Shown: positions 24,081 to 36,751, counted from the first letter of the stretch. The stretch: 64,000 nt of DNA from Hemileia vastatrix (GCA_030280995.1 JASXTE010000015.1:26778501-26842500); one strand, 5' to 3'. Made by a program: numbers and translations. The notes: a model not told the origin generated them from the sequence alone.

Positions 24081-26365
24081 TATAAATCCTTGATGATTTT
24101 AACATCCTCAAAATTTATTAAAGATTCATTTGATTTCATACTTAATATTGGATTTTCAAAGATGGACAAATCATCTTCCAACATACAGACTTCATTTTCA
24201 TCACTATATGAGATATTACTGTCATAATCACTCAAATTATTACTCTTTTCTACTTTATTCTCAGATTCATGTTGATTTTCAACAATATTTATGGTTTCAT
24301 CACACATGTGACCTTTAACCCAAGGCTTGTTACACTTATAACAAGTATTTGTTTCATACTTTTATGGTACAACAGGTGCAGTAGGTTTTATCTGCTACTC
24401 CTGAAGTGTTTTTGAATTCTGATTTTTCACAGGTTCAATATTTCTTTATTAGTGGAATTCCTTGCTTCATACTTATGGTTTAGTAATATTTCATTGCAAA
24501 TATCAATGAAGTCAGAATATTCAGTAACATTAATTGTTCTAGCTACAACAATGTCTCTGAAATATATAGGTAATTTATATATTATCCCATCTTTCCATAA
24601 GTCAAAATCCATGTTAGGCTCAATAGCTTTTAATATTTTATTTAAATTCATTAAAAATACCATAGGTTTGTCATCATTAAATGGATTATACCTAGTTTTC
24701 TCATAAAGTCTCTGATGAGTGAGTCTGAATTTAGAACCTCCAAATTATTTTTCAATTAGTTGTTTCCATTCAGCCCAAGAGTAATCTTTACCCTCATTCA
24801 AAACAGCTTCAAAAAATAATAAAGCAACATCCTTAAATAAAGAGATCAATTTTGATGTTATTTCTTCATCTGGTAACTTATATGAGAATTTTAAGTTGTC
24901 AATTCTTTGGATAAAATGTTGCCAATCAGAGCTGGCTTCCTCATCATAAGTTTGGTACTGATCTATCTTAGGCCAGTTCTTCTGATTGGATTTTATTTCA
25001 CTAATCTTAGGTAAATTCAGCAACTCATTTACTCTTGATAAATGGTCTTGTATTTCCTCCTGTGCCGATTTGTGACTTAAATTTTCAGATTTGACACTAC
25101 CACCAGATGTTTTTAGTTGTGGTGGTATAGGGAAGGAATGAGATTCACTTTTGCTAATGAGAGGATTATTATTATACTGAGTATACTTATGATTATCCTG
25201 GTTCATTAGTAGATTGGCAGTTTCAACCTCAACTTTAGTCAATCTTTGTAGCAGCTCAGAGACACTTTGATTTGTCTGGGAAAAAGATAAATTAGTTCTT
25301 GATTCAGTTTTCAATAAATGTGTTTCATACAATTTTTCCAACTCACAGAATTTTTTTGAAAGTTTATTATATTTACTAATCAATGAATCATATTTAAGAG
25401 TTAGAGACAAATGTTCATTCTCCAATTCTTTATTACGTGTTGCAAGTTGAGAAATATTTAATGTTAATGATGAAATGATATCACTTATGAGCTTAACTGT
25501 CTGTTCCTCACAATCAGTCATTCTATTCCATAATTCTGAAACAATTCTATGGACAGTTGGATTATTGTTAAAATACTCCAAGTCTTCCTTCTCAATTCTT
25601 TCAATCTCTTGTGAACTTCTCATCTCACTAGTAAGTGATGGAAACTGAGGATTAACTGTATTATAAATACACTGTTGTTATTGACAAAAGACAAGTCAGG
25701 TGTATCTACATTAAAACATAATTTTCTTAAGTCCTCCTCTATTTTCTGCACATCTTGGAATCAATAATATTACCTACATTGTAATTATCAGTATTGTGTT
25801 CAATCTGAGAGGGTTATCTACTTACCATGGGATTTGTGTGAGCCCTGATTTTAGGTGCCTTTGTTTTCCCTTGTAGGGGTGAACTGAGAAAGTCTGATGA
25901 GGAGGAGGATCCTTGTTGCAGTTGTGACTGGACCATTGTTGATGGAACCAATCCCACTTCCATTTGTCTACCAGTATTTTCTCCTGGGAGTGATGTGACC
26001 CTCTTGGGGTAGGGGGTTGCTGACTTGGCTGGCCTCTGTTTAGCTCTGCCAATGATTGGTTCATCTACTGAAATCCTACCTTGCAATTGTTCTGTAATTG
26101 CTCTACCTCCATAAGCATGAGGGACTTTGATTCCTCCAACTTCAATACCTGTTTTGCCAGATTAAATAGTTGATCCTGTAGAGGCGGAGACATCTTTTTT
26201 ATGGTAATCTTTTTTAAGAGGGCATCTTTTTCCTCTATGCTCCTTTGCTATGCCTGGGGGTATGACTGACCCTCCATGAATATGTCCTGGAGCAATGTTT
26301 TTGTTAGCTTTAGACCTGGTATTATAAGCAGGCTTTTCACTTACATTTTCCTGGGGAGCACTCAT
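24080..26365 (-). pseudogene. Element 2 gag with intact zinc knuckle and upstream frame
   Basis: ATG 26365 opens MSAPQENVSEKPAYNTRSKA. The coiled-coil frame then runs in another phase to 25822, ending QIPW-stop at ATGGTAAG. Gag follows: 25623-24745 (coiled coil, then KIDQYQTYDEEASSDWQHFI), 24663-24427 and a zinc knuckle near 24315-24345, CYKCNKPWVKGHMC, with all residues of C-X2-C-X7-H-X-C present. 24307-24080 is the acidic start of the protease region, cut off after IIKDL. Several stops and frame changes remain. Confidence 0.82.
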
Positions 26366-26858
26366 ATTGATAAAAATAACAATATATCACTCCTACAGAA
26401 AGGAAAACCTATTGGAATTTTTAGATTAAAAGTTTTAGAAATTTTATTACTAATAAAAAGAACTGGAGCTTACCCTGAATTTAAATCTTTATTTATTTAA
26501 ATAAAATATAATAAAAATTCGAAAAAATATGTTAAAAATAAAATAATAAGGTTAAATAGACCTTTATAAGGGTGAATAAATAGCTTACCAAGCTTCAAAT
26601 GAATACCAATTTAATTGGGTGTTATATTTGTGACCAAATACCAAATGAAATTGGGTTTATATTGGGTACAGTTACTACTGTAAATATCTATTTTTTATTA
26701 AAAAAACTAGTACAATTATTATAAGGGTTCTTTTCTGAAATCACTGAGCTATGATGACCCACTAATATGCAGAAGACCCAAATATTTGGTTTGTTTTGAG
26801 CTATATTAAAGTAAAAATCACATCCCAAGGCTTATACTAAATAATAAGTAAAAAACTA

Positions 26859-26874
26859 AGGAAAGACCCCCAAT
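26859..26874 (-). other. Putative primer-binding site of element 2
   Basis: On the minus strand ATTGGGGGTCTTTCCT follows the LTR tip directly, identical to element 5 at 55238. The tRNA is not assigned. Confidence 0.55.
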
Positions 26875-28049
26875 TGTCAGTGTATCTAGTATTAAAGTAT
26901 GATTTAATAGTATTTATTAATGGTACTACTACTTTTTAATAAATTATTTAGTTATTAAACCTCAGGGGAAGACTAATAAAATAGATATTCTCAAATAAAA
27001 CTCACAATACTTGGATTTAAATGCGTGCAAGTGGTGGAAAATAGATGAATATAATATAGTTATAGGTTATAAAAAGATAATATCAATTTATAATGGCTTT
27101 ATAATATATCTTTGAATAATAATAATTTTGTCATAATTTTTATTTGAAATGTAGTAAGTAAGTGATGTCTAATAACTGCCAAAATCCTCCCTTACTTATA
27201 CCAAAATCCATTGGAGTGCACAGACCTTCAATCCAGATGATGTCACTGCTATCCCTGGCAATTACAGAACTGTGATGTCCATCACCTCCCCATGGCTTCC
27301 ACTTCAAGCAGATTCAACACCCAGACCTCCAGTAAGGACCCTACATCACAATTAATGATAACACAGACCCATACCATAAATAGAAAATCCAGATAAAAGC
27401 GGATACCATAAAGAAACAGGTAAAATAACTCATCCAAAGAGAAGATAATGAAACCCAAAGCATATAAAGGAAACAAATGAAATGTTCAAGCCCTAAATAA
27501 CATCCCCAAGCATCCATATTAACCCAGAAATTACCTCCCAACCCATAAATTCCTGAATATTCATCCAAAGAAGCAGATTAAGTTGTCCAGACTGAGGGTA
27601 TGCGCCCAAAATAGATTTTTATGCTTCTGTAGGCATTTTGAGTCAACTTGATACGTCTATATGACCTAAAATATGCAGAAAAACAAAGGTTATAGGCTAT
27701 TAAGAGGCTAAAACCCACTTATATACCTAAATATACATAATATATTGCATATTTCACTGAATATGAGATTTATGTATACATATAAGCTTATGTATGTCAA
27801 TAATTACTTCATATCACTTAATATAAGTATATTATTACTCCATTAAAACCTTAATTATGATTAGAAGGCTATAAATAAGCTTTTTAAAGTACTATAATTT
27901 ATAAAATAGAGTAATAATTATATATATATGTAATATAATCATATATATTAATGTTTTAACCTTATTTTTAAGATATAAGCTTAATTTACTTAAGGATATC
28001 TTATTTTAAGTATAGGAAATACTTAGTCCTAGGGATATCTAGGCTGACA
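26875..28049 (-). repeat. 5' LTR of element 2 (type B)
   Basis: 1175 bp with TGTCAG...CTGACA tips. It pairs with 22056-23216. Confidence 0.9.
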
Positions 28050-28209
28050 TGCTTCCTCAATGCTCACAGATGTGGGCAAGGTAATGTTTTTCAAAGGTGT
28101 ATAAAAAACCCTATCGGTGAACGATTGGGAGGACTTACTTTTAGTATCCAATCTCACCAATTCACAGATTTTCCACATATTTTTTAATAAAGATATATAA
28201 CCAATCTTC

Positions 28210-28955
28210 TTAATTGATCATGAATTGAAAAAATAATTGAGAATTTTGAGAGAGAACAGATACTTGATAAAAAACTTGACGAATATTTGCAGAGAAGAGA
28301 AACATTAAAAGAGAAAGTTGAAAATCCACTTGGTATATCTCCAAGGGAGCTGAACTACTACAACCTGGGATTTCCTCATCTTGGGGAGAGGTGGTAGAAA
28401 TTGGGTGATCAGCCCTCATCACTCTAAAAAAGGCAGACTCCCGCTTGAGCCTTAGCCACACTCCAAAAAAACTGAGGCAGAAACCACTTCTCTCCTTCTC
28501 CTACAACAATACATGCACTAGCACATTGAAGACAAACAAGGACAAGTCTCCCAACCATCCTCTCCAGGAGATGATAACTTCATATGAAGTCTCCTTTCAT
28601 CTTCACCAGTCAACTCCAAACTGACTCCCACATCAAACTGATAACTAATTCTTGCTTGAAAATCCATCAAGTATGGCCCACCCAAATCAGCCTTTACTAT
28701 TCCTTCAGAAATATAAAAAAAACTTCCCTGAGGCTCCACCAACATCCAACTTCAGAAACTCAGTTTTTCCAACCGATTCAGTGACATGGCCACCAATCCC
28801 TCTCAAATTTACACCAATAACTGTTTTGATGGTGAGGCCCAGATGAGTAGCCTCAAAAAAAGAAATCAGGTTAATCTGAGAACCTGAATCCACCAGTTAC
28901 CTAGCCTCCCTGCCATTCAGAGAAACATTAACATAAACCAGAGGTGCAGAAAAAT
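28210..28955 (-). pseudogene. Element 3 aspartic protease
   Basis: Starting near 28955, LNGREAR-stop-LVDSGSQINLIS shows the D-S-G active site (28893-28882). HLGLTIKTVIGVNLRGIGGH and the later EGIVKADLGGPYLMDFQARI fit a retropepsin fold. A frame change sits near 28740 and a stop before 28461. The last part (28461-28210) is unrecognised linker. Confidence 0.75.
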
Positions 28956-28959
28956 GAGT

Positions 28960-30804
28960 TTCAGAACCCTCTCCAAATTTTCAGCAGAATAACAAATGTA
29001 TACTACCTACCCAGAAGAGACCTTTCTCCTGGCCAACAACTCTTTCTGCCTATCAGCCAACCCAGGACTGATAGCATACAACTCCCCATAAGTAAGGGAA
29101 ATCTGACCCTGATTCATCCTTTCCAGGACAGATTCCATAACATTAACTTGGCCAGAAACTACTGGCCTCTCAAAGTGATCTCTTTGCTTCACTACCTTGG
29201 TCCTAAAAGACTCTTGAGGACCAGAACCACCAACAGATTTATCTTAAACAGAAATCAAACCAGATCCCACACCAGAACCTCTAACTCCAGAGGCATTTAC
29301 CAATGAAGCCAAAGGGACATCCTCCTCAGAGTGAGAATCAACATCCATAAGCATTGACTTACCATTCATGTCCAATGCTCCAAAACTAGGGGGGCCCATA
29401 TCTGCCATACCTTTATGCATTTTATACAGCTCCTCTTTGCTGTAATTCTTTCTAGCTGCACTCAGCTTAGGACCCACCTTTGAAGCCTTAGGCTTTGGTT
29501 GGGTCTGAGAACTGCTCTTAGGCCTTCTTACCTTTCCTGCTTCCTCATATTTAACACCAGCCAAGCATTCCCCACATGACTTTCCACCACAAGAATACAA
29601 CTACAAACCACCAAAGGAAGATGTAAATGAGACTCTATTAGCCTCCTTTCCCTTTCCCTTTCCCTTTCCATCATTTCCAGATTTACCAGAGAAAGAAGCC
29701 TCATCAGTCAACTCTTCAAACCTTGGCCTCCTTGAGTTAACATTATGTCTCCTCCTCACCAAGTCCATTGGAGCCTGAACATCATTAGGCTTCACAAAGA
29801 ACCATCTGGGAAATTGGAAACTTTCCCTTCAGACACTTCCCTATTCAGTGCCCAGCAATCATTGGACTTGTTGCCCTTCCTGCTTCAATAAGATCAGATC
29901 CAAGGATCACTCCTACCAAGCCTCCTATCAACATTTCTAGGCTAAGAAGGAGCCTTATTGGCCTTCTGAGCCTCCTGAACAAAAACATGTAGCTGTTTTT
30001 TCAGATCAGCCAACTGCTTCACTACTGGATCAACCTCTTTAGGCTTCTCAGGAGCTTTTCCTTTGTTCACACTTTCCTTCTTCTAGATTCCTACACAACA
30101 TCAACATTAGCTTCACTTACCTTTATAATATACTTGGTGTTGGCTTCTTGGCAAGAATCTACTTCCAAAAATTTCAAATGACCCTCCACAGACTCCTTCA
30201 CCACAGAAAGAGCAGGCAATTTCAGATTCCCATTAGGAAGAATCTTCATTTTATCCTTCCTTTTTAACTCCTTAAAAGCATCAATTCTGACATTCCTGGC
30301 AAGAGAAGACCAGTAAATATCCCTTGCATAGTCAGTACTCTCCAACTCCTGCATATCCATCAAATAATTCACCACTGGCTCCAACTGAGCCAGAAACTTC
30401 CTATAAGTATGGAGGTTGTTCACACCTCCAAAAAATTGCCATTCACTTTCAATCGTATTAAGATCCACCATAGACTTCCTGGATCGCCACCTGTCTGTCA
30501 TTTTCAGACACAAATTTTTCCAATTTTTCTTCCTATAGCCCTCCATAGCAGCAACTTCCTTCACCAGAGCCCTTTCACCAATTTAGATGATGACCTGCTT
30601 CACTATGTCAAAGGTAGAAGCACCATCCACATTCCCAGCAGCCTCAAACAGCTCCAGAAAAAACTTCACATCCTCTCTCATAAACATAGGCCCCTTGCAG
30701 GACTTTATTCTAACAGAAGGCTTAAGAGAAAAAGGAGGATTACCATCCTCAGCAGCACCAACAGTGCCACTACCACCACTAGAGAGAGAGGGTCCAGAAG
30801 CCAT
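28960..30804 (-). pseudogene. Element 3 gag
   Basis: ATG 30804 (MASGPSLSSGGSG..) runs through one TAA to 30091 with MFMREDVKFFLELFEAAG and WRSRKSMVDLNTIESEWQFF. Then comes VVKQLADLKKQLHVFVQEAQ. At 29870-29915 the zinc knuckle keeps exact C-X2-C-X4-H-X4-C spacing, but both first Cys are TGA and His is Asn. A Lys/Gly-rich basic tail and a long linker follow to 28960. It is typical of gag in size and order and lies directly after the primer site. Confidence 0.75.
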
Positions 30805-30872
30805 GGTCCAATAGATTCCAGAAAACCAATCTCCAACCAGAGAAGAAAGTCCAAAAAGCTAACAAATCTTTA

Positions 30873-30889
30873 CCCCACGTTGGGTGCCA
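30873..30889 (-). other. Primer-binding site of element 3, tRNA-Lys type
   Basis: On the minus strand TGGCACCCAACGTGGGG begins four bases inside the 5' LTR. It pairs with the 3' end of eukaryotic tRNA-Lys(CUU) (complement TGGCGCCCAACGTGGGG) with one mismatch, as recalled from known tRNA-Lys sequences. Confidence 0.8.
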
Positions 30890-30893
30890 GAAA

Positions 30894-31994
30894 TGTAGAC
30901 AATCTAATAGTACTTGCTATAGGCCTTGACCAAGTGAGTTGGAGTAAAACTTGAGAGAAAAACCCCTGTCCCTTTGAGAAATACCAGGTGAGATTTATTT
31001 GCTACAGCAAATTAGAGACAGTTACTATACCCCTTCTAACACACTTCTTGACTTCTTTACAAGTCAAGACAGTAGCCAATAACAGACCACTGAGAGCAAC
31101 AGAAGCAGAAACCAGAAATGCAGAATGATCCACACCAGAAAGCAAAAACACAGTGCACTTGTTGCACAAGCACAGCAAAAATACTTGATGTAGATTGCAA
31201 AGCTACAACAGAGAAATCAGTTGTCAAAGTTGAGTTAAATGAACAACTAAACTTGCAACAAACATGGCCAATTGTGGCCAAAAAAAAGTGAAAACTGAGT
31301 GAGAAACAATGATATCACTACTGGATGGATTTATCATATTTAAAGTTGCCCCAAACTGTCTTATTCAGTATGTACACACAGATCATCATCTCAAAAAATC
31401 CATGCACAGCAACAAATTTGGCGCTTTTGACAGCCAAATTGAATAAAAACCCTCTAGAAACCCTCCCCAGACTTCTATAACTGAGGTGGGCGGGCCACCT
31501 GATGTTGGGCAGCTCTCCTAGAAGCAGCCAGACCTTCCTTAAGTCAGAAAACCACCAAAAACCTCTAATAAAGCCCAAAATACTTAGAAAAATCCACCAC
31601 GACTGCTAAAACGTTTAAAACACAAAATTAAGCTATGACAACTTGAGACATAAAATATAGAGCCAAATTAGCTGAACTTAATGGTAAAAATCACTTAACC
31701 CTAAGACTTAAGGTTAGCCCGTAAAAGACAAAAAACAAAATTAAACAGCTATCTTTTAGAAATGAAAAGTGAGCAAATGACCTGTTAAAACTTAGAATAT
31801 GTAAAAGATCATCACGACGTAAAATATAAAGAAAAACCAGGCCTATCCAAAGGTAGTACCCACATAACCATAGTCATAATATTCACTGAATAAAATCAGA
31901 AAAACACCCAATTATTCAACCAATGTCAATTAAGACATACCAAAACAGTGCCAAACAGCCCAACAAAGGCCTCTGCCAATGTTGGAAGACCACA
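30894..31994 (-). repeat. 5' LTR of element 3 (type C)
   Basis: It aligns with 3049-4140. The low end TGTAGACAATC lies next to the primer site. The high end GGAAGACCACA is followed by ATGG, which also precedes 3049. Confidence 0.87.
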
Positions 31995-33483
31995 ATGGTT
32001 AATTAGCAGTCAGAAAATTCAATTATAGGTCTAAATGTGTATGAAATTTAAATTAAGTAGTCTGAAGAACCTTTATGAAATTTTGGGTAATTTTTACTAT
32101 TTTTATTCTACTTTTAATAATTTTATAAAATATTTTTGAATATTTTTGAATTTTTAATGATATATTTAACTTTGATGATTTTTATTAGATGAGTAGGGCT
32201 GCACAGACTACAAAATTTAGTTGGGATTATAAAGGAGGAGTAGCTCTATCATCTTTAATTTATCTATATTTTTTTATTAGTATTATAAAATTCTAATTGA
32301 GTCCAGAAGTCTGTAATATCTCTAGAATCCCCCTGACATGCTCTGTACAAACTCCAGAATTCTTTGGACAAGCTTGGGGATGCTCTAGCTGGGAAAAAAG
32401 AATCATGTGACATGATATGCATATAAAGCCTGTAGACACAAAATTTGAGGATCATCAGGAAACCTATCAGACATCTTAACTTACAACAACAATAATATGA
32501 CATCTTATTCATCAACAATAAATAAGAGGTATCAAAGTTATAAATCTTCCATTTCAAAATACCTCTTTTTTCTACCAATTCCACCATGATTATTTTTTAA
32601 AATATGCCATATTTTGCCCCAAAAATACTTTTACTGAGAATCAATGTGAAGTTTGTGGCTTTCTTTTGTGTTGTGAATTACCTTTCAAATAATTAAAAAT
32701 TTCTAACTTTGATACCCCATAATATTTACATTACATTATAAAGTTTGTAATACCCTTATAAATATAACACTTTTACATAACACTTTATAAATTCCACTCA
32801 ACAACCCATAAATATATTCTTATAGGGTATGATTGAAAAGTCTCAACATTAGGGAATTAAAATTGACAAATAATTATAACAAAAATAAAAGCTTCATAAA
32901 GAAATAATATTCAATCATTTAAATAACTTTTCTAAATACAGATTCAATGTTGTATTTCTTTCCCTCAGTATTAAGAAAACTGATTCTACATATCAAAAAT
33001 GTTAATATTATAAAGTTTATTGGTCATTTTATATCACTAGAGGCTATATCTTAGTTAACTTTGAACTCTTATTTTACTTAAAGAGATAGGTTTTTCTTCT
33101 GTTTATCCAGCTCCCTTTAATTGTGCTTACAGCAAGGCAACTGTAAGAGTCTTTCTAAAACGTGTCAATTTTCACCTCTATCTGAAATTTTTATCCTCAA
33201 TTTTTTATAACCACATCTTGGAAAACTATTTTATTATTGCAAGCTTCTTTCCTTTCTGTGCACTCCCATCCTGTCAATTAATTCTATCCACTTAGAACCC
33301 CTCCCCATCTCATATGTATTTTTTTCTCTTTTCACATTCAAATATTTTAACATGCCTTGGTTTCATAGATGTTATTAGAGGAAGCCTTACCCCAGTTGTT
33401 CTTCAAACCTCCTTTCTCCCTCTTTCCCCACTCAGCTGAGAAATCAAAGACCGTTCAACTAAAAAGATAATCACCTCATACTT
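31995..33483. other. AT-rich spacer
   Basis: Mostly non-coding. On the minus strand near 32400-32280, SLSKEFWSLYRACQGDSRDI resembles a short gag-like segment, but it is isolated and not assignable. Confidence 0.35.
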
Positions 33484-34640
33484 ATCAACTGGCTGAAGAC
33501 TGTCCCTAATTATAATCCTTGTTTTGGTACTGAGAATGCAAATAAAGTAGGATGGTCCCCTGCATCAAAAATTAATGGAAATCTTATTATTTCCAATGAA
33601 TCACATAATAAGACAAAGGGAAATTTTGATCTTCTCCCTAAACAGATTTCTGAAGGCTTCAAGCACCATTGAACCATATATAAGAAGGCTAAGACTCTTC
33701 CATCTTCCACTGTTTTAGGTAGTACTGACCTTGATATCAGTAAGGGCATCAAATATATAGAAATAAAAATGATTCTTAATGTCCTATTGTAAAGAGATGG
33801 ATTCCATATTTTGAGAGCAAGCTGATTATAATCCTGAAAACATGCAGTATGGAGAAGATGATATCTCCAAACATGATGTTGAAAGAAATCTTTTTCCTTA
33901 ATCTTCTACTCAAGCCTCCCCTCATATGAGTTCCACCAATAAAGATAACTTTTAAATAGATTATTATGACAATATAAACCAACCTGATCTAAATCCAGTG
34001 AGCTTTTATTTCTGTATAGTTAATTTATTTTTATACTTAAATATCTTTTTTTTCTAAAAGGCTAATGAGAAAACCCAGGATCCTTAAGCAAAAGAGTCTG
34101 AAACTATCATCAATGATTAAGAGGAAAATGTTGTCTCCAAAAGAACGTGAAGACCATTTACTACTTTGAATTTCAAAAGTCAAATAAAAACAGAGATATT
34201 TTTTCCCAAGCACCTTTTTCTTCCATTGATGATTTTTTAGAGAAATATGATTCTGGTAAGTGATAGCATACCTCTTAATAATTAAGTGATATTTTATTTT
34301 ATTTTGTAAATATTCATTTTCACTCTAGGTAAAGTTAAAGTTTCAAGAGATACTCTTAAAATGTAAAAGTAACAATACAAGCTCTCTTTACACAGGTATG
34401 ACAGGAAACAAGACTTGGAGGAGAAGAAATTTGAGCTCTCTTTGCAGATGGAAGAGAGGGAACAAGACTTGGAGAATAAATTCAAGCTTTTTTTACAAAG
34501 TGATGAGAGAGCACATGACTTGGAGGAGAAATAAATTGAGATAAAGAAAGAGGAGAAGGCTCTTGAGTACAATTTTTATAGGATCAGATGAAAATTAAGT
34601 ATAAACTTGAAGATGGTTCAAAAAATATAGTTTTCTTGAT
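33484..34640 (+). pseudogene. Decayed gene relic with coiled coil and intron-like gaps
   Basis: Coding-like plus-strand stretches: 33510-33770 (NPCFGTENANKVGWSPASKI... with one TGA near 33678), 33795-34010 (acidic, three stops), 34060-34255 (ending FSSIDDFLEKYDS) and 34396-34533, where R-x-QDLEEKKFELSLQMEE repeats about two and a half times (a coiled coil) before TAA. GTGAGC near 34001 with CTAAAAG near 34060, and GTAAGT at 34256 with TTACACAG near 34395, fit introns. Internal stops show it is dead. It could be a host gene or a DNA-transposon protein. Family unknown. Confidence 0.45.
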
Positions 34641-34865
34641 AGAATGTTTTAAAGCTAAAAAATCTGTTTAGGAAATTTAATGCTTAATGATAATTTTTGA
34701 TGACCAGCTTTTTTATTTTGTTCATATTTCATTCCAAATCATTGTAGAAAGTTTTCTCAATAGAATGCATTAATTCTAATTGAACTGTTTAGGAAACTTA
34801 GCACTTGATGAAAATTTTTGATTACTAGTTTTTTTATTTTTTTTTACATATTTCATTCCAAAATT
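34633..34865. repeat. Diverged tandem duplication of about 120 bp
   Basis: 34633-34742 and 34753-34865 share, in order, AATAGAATG or GATAGAATG, GTTTAGGAAA, ATTTTTGAT, AGCTTTTTTATTTT or AGTTTTTTTATTTT and ATATTTCATTCCAAA. Confidence 0.75.
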
Positions 34866-35404
34866 TTTCAAGTCAGACTTTTTCCTTATTTTATTTGAAA
34901 ATTTAGCCATACCCCCACTTCAAATAAGTATGGTAGTGGGTAAGGATTAACAAATTCTCATTTTATCTCATATATATTTAAGTAAATTAATTAAAAAAGA
35001 TAATCAAACAAGCAAAGGAATCACAAATATTATCTGCCAATGATTTCATGAGTGAAGTCAATGAAAACATATTACAAGAATGGTATTATTAAATAATTCA
35101 TAGAATATTATTTAATGAAAACCTTTTTATAGAACAAGAGCCCAATGGTACAATACTTAAATTGATTGATTATCTTTAATAACTGATACATTAAAGATTT
35201 ATGAAAAAAACATAAATTTATAAATCCCTTACTTACTGTATCTAGAACCCCTTTCTAATTTTTTAGTAGCCATTGACCCTTCATACCTTACCTTCCTTTT
35301 CAGTTTTTCAAAGTTTGATTCATCTGAAAAGAACATCCAAAATGAGTTAACTTTCCAAAGATTCTAATCCAGAGGGTGCCTGTAAGTGTATGCTAGAATC
35401 TAAG
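34866..35404. other. AT-rich spacer
   Basis: I see no gene, RNA or clear repeat in it. Confidence 0.4.
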
Positions 35405-36555
35405 TGTCAGTGTATCTAGTATATAAGTATAACTTAATAGTATTTATTAATGGTCCTACTACTTATTAATAAATTATTTAGTGATTAAACCTCAGGGGAA
35501 GACTAATAAAATAGTTATACTCAAATAAAACTCACAATACTTGGATTTAAATGCTTGCTAGTGGTGGAAAATAGATGAATATAATATAGTTATAGCATAT
35601 ATATAGATAATATCAATTTATAAAGGCTTTATAATATATTTCTGATTAATAATAATTGTGTTATAATGTTTTTTTGAATTGTAGTAAGTAATTTATGTCT
35701 AATAACCACCAAAATCCATTGGAGTGCACAGACCTTCAATCCAGATGATTTCACTGCTATCCCCGGCAATTACAGCACTATGAGGCCCATCACCTCCCCA
35801 TGGCATTCACATCAAGCAGATTAAACACCCAGACCTCCAGTAAGGACCCTCCATCACAATTAATGATAACACAGACCCATACCATAAATAGAAAATCCAG
35901 ATAAAAGCGGATAACATAAAGAAACAGGTAAAATAACTCATCCAAATAGAATATAATGAAACACAAAGCATATAAAGGAAACAAATGAAATTTATAACTC
36001 CAAATAACATCCTCAATCATCCATATTAAAAAGAAATGACCTCCCAACCCATAAATCCGTGAATATCCATCCATGGAAGCATATTAAGTTGTCCAAACTG
36101 GGTGTATGCGCCTGAAATAGATGTATATGCTTCTGAAGGCGTTGTGAGTCCACTGGATACTTCCATATGACCTAAATTAAGAAGAAAAACAAAGGTTACA
36201 GGCTATTAAGAGGCTAAAACCCACTTATAGACCTAAATATACATAATATACTGCATATTTCACTGAATATGAGATTTATGTATACATATAAGCTTATATA
36301 TGTCAATAATTACTTAATATCACTTTAAGATAAGTATATTTTGACCCCATTAATACCTTAATAAGTATTATTAGGCTATGGATAAGCTATTTAAACACTA
36401 AAATTTATATAATAGAGTAATAATTATATATATATGTAATATAATCATATATATTATTATTTTAACCTTATTTTTAAGATATAAGCTTAATGTACTTAAG
36501 CTTATCTTAATTTAAGAATAAGAAATACTCAGTCCTAGGGATATCTAGGCTGACT
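35405..36555 (-). repeat. Solo LTR, type B
   Basis: It opens TGTCAGTGTATCTAG and closes CTAGGCTGAC, aligning with both LTRs of element 2 throughout. No internal region lies on either side. The flanks CTAAG and TTCCC do not match, so no target duplication is left. Confidence 0.88.
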
Positions 36556-36751
36556 TTCCCTCTGTCACTGGACAACCTACACACAAGGTCAAGGGTGTTC
36601 CTGGAAGTGAGATGGAAGGAGTAGTTTAGAAACTTCTTCGAAGCACAGAGGAAATGTTTGAGGAAATGATTCTAAGATGACTCAAAGGAAGAGCTACTGC
36701 TTTGAGATATGTTTGATAATAGTTCTAATATAATTTAAAGGTAATATTAAT
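36556..36751. other. Short unassigned spacer
   Basis: Less AT-rich than its surroundings, with no open frame of note. It may be single-copy host DNA between two solo LTRs. Confidence 0.35.

Larger units (their letters stand above)
22056..28049 (-). mobile_element. Element 2: internally deleted gypsy derivative
   Basis: Type B LTRs at 22056-23216 and 26875-28049 flank only 3.66 kb. The interior has the upstream frame, gag and zinc knuckle, then jumps from the start of the protease region straight to the C-terminal third of integrase. The flanks TGTTT (22051-22055) and TGCTT (28050-28054) are a 5-bp duplication with one mismatch. It is inserted in element 3 between protease and RT. Without protease, RT, RNase H and the integrase core it could move only with help from a full element such as element 5. 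Confidence 0.9.
3049..31994 (-). mobile_element. Element 3: nested Ty3/gypsy LTR retrotransposon
   Basis: Two direct LTRs of about 1.1 kb (3049-4140 and 30894-31994), roughly 90% identical by eye, enclose a minus-strand gag, protease, RT, RNase H and integrase set spread over 30804 to 18240. The outer edges read AATGG before 3049 and ATGG after 31994, which fits a target duplication of four or five bases. A tRNA-Lys-like primer site abuts the 5' LTR. Elements 1 and 2 lie inside it. With these removed, about 14.5 kb remains, including an unusually long region between integrase and 3' LTR (18237-17838 plus 9425-4141). All coding parts carry stops. The joining of the two distant LTRs into one element is inferred from LTR type, orientation, order of domains and the shared flank. 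Confidence 0.75.

Noticed and set aside
28130..28150. Splice donor GTAAGT conserved in the two pre-RT copies of element 3
   Set aside because: The frame reads straight through it into RT in the better copy, so an intron is not needed.
32264..32587. Gag-like frame on the minus strand
   Set aside because: Only about 25 residues look gag-like; no zinc knuckle, LTR or pol nearby.
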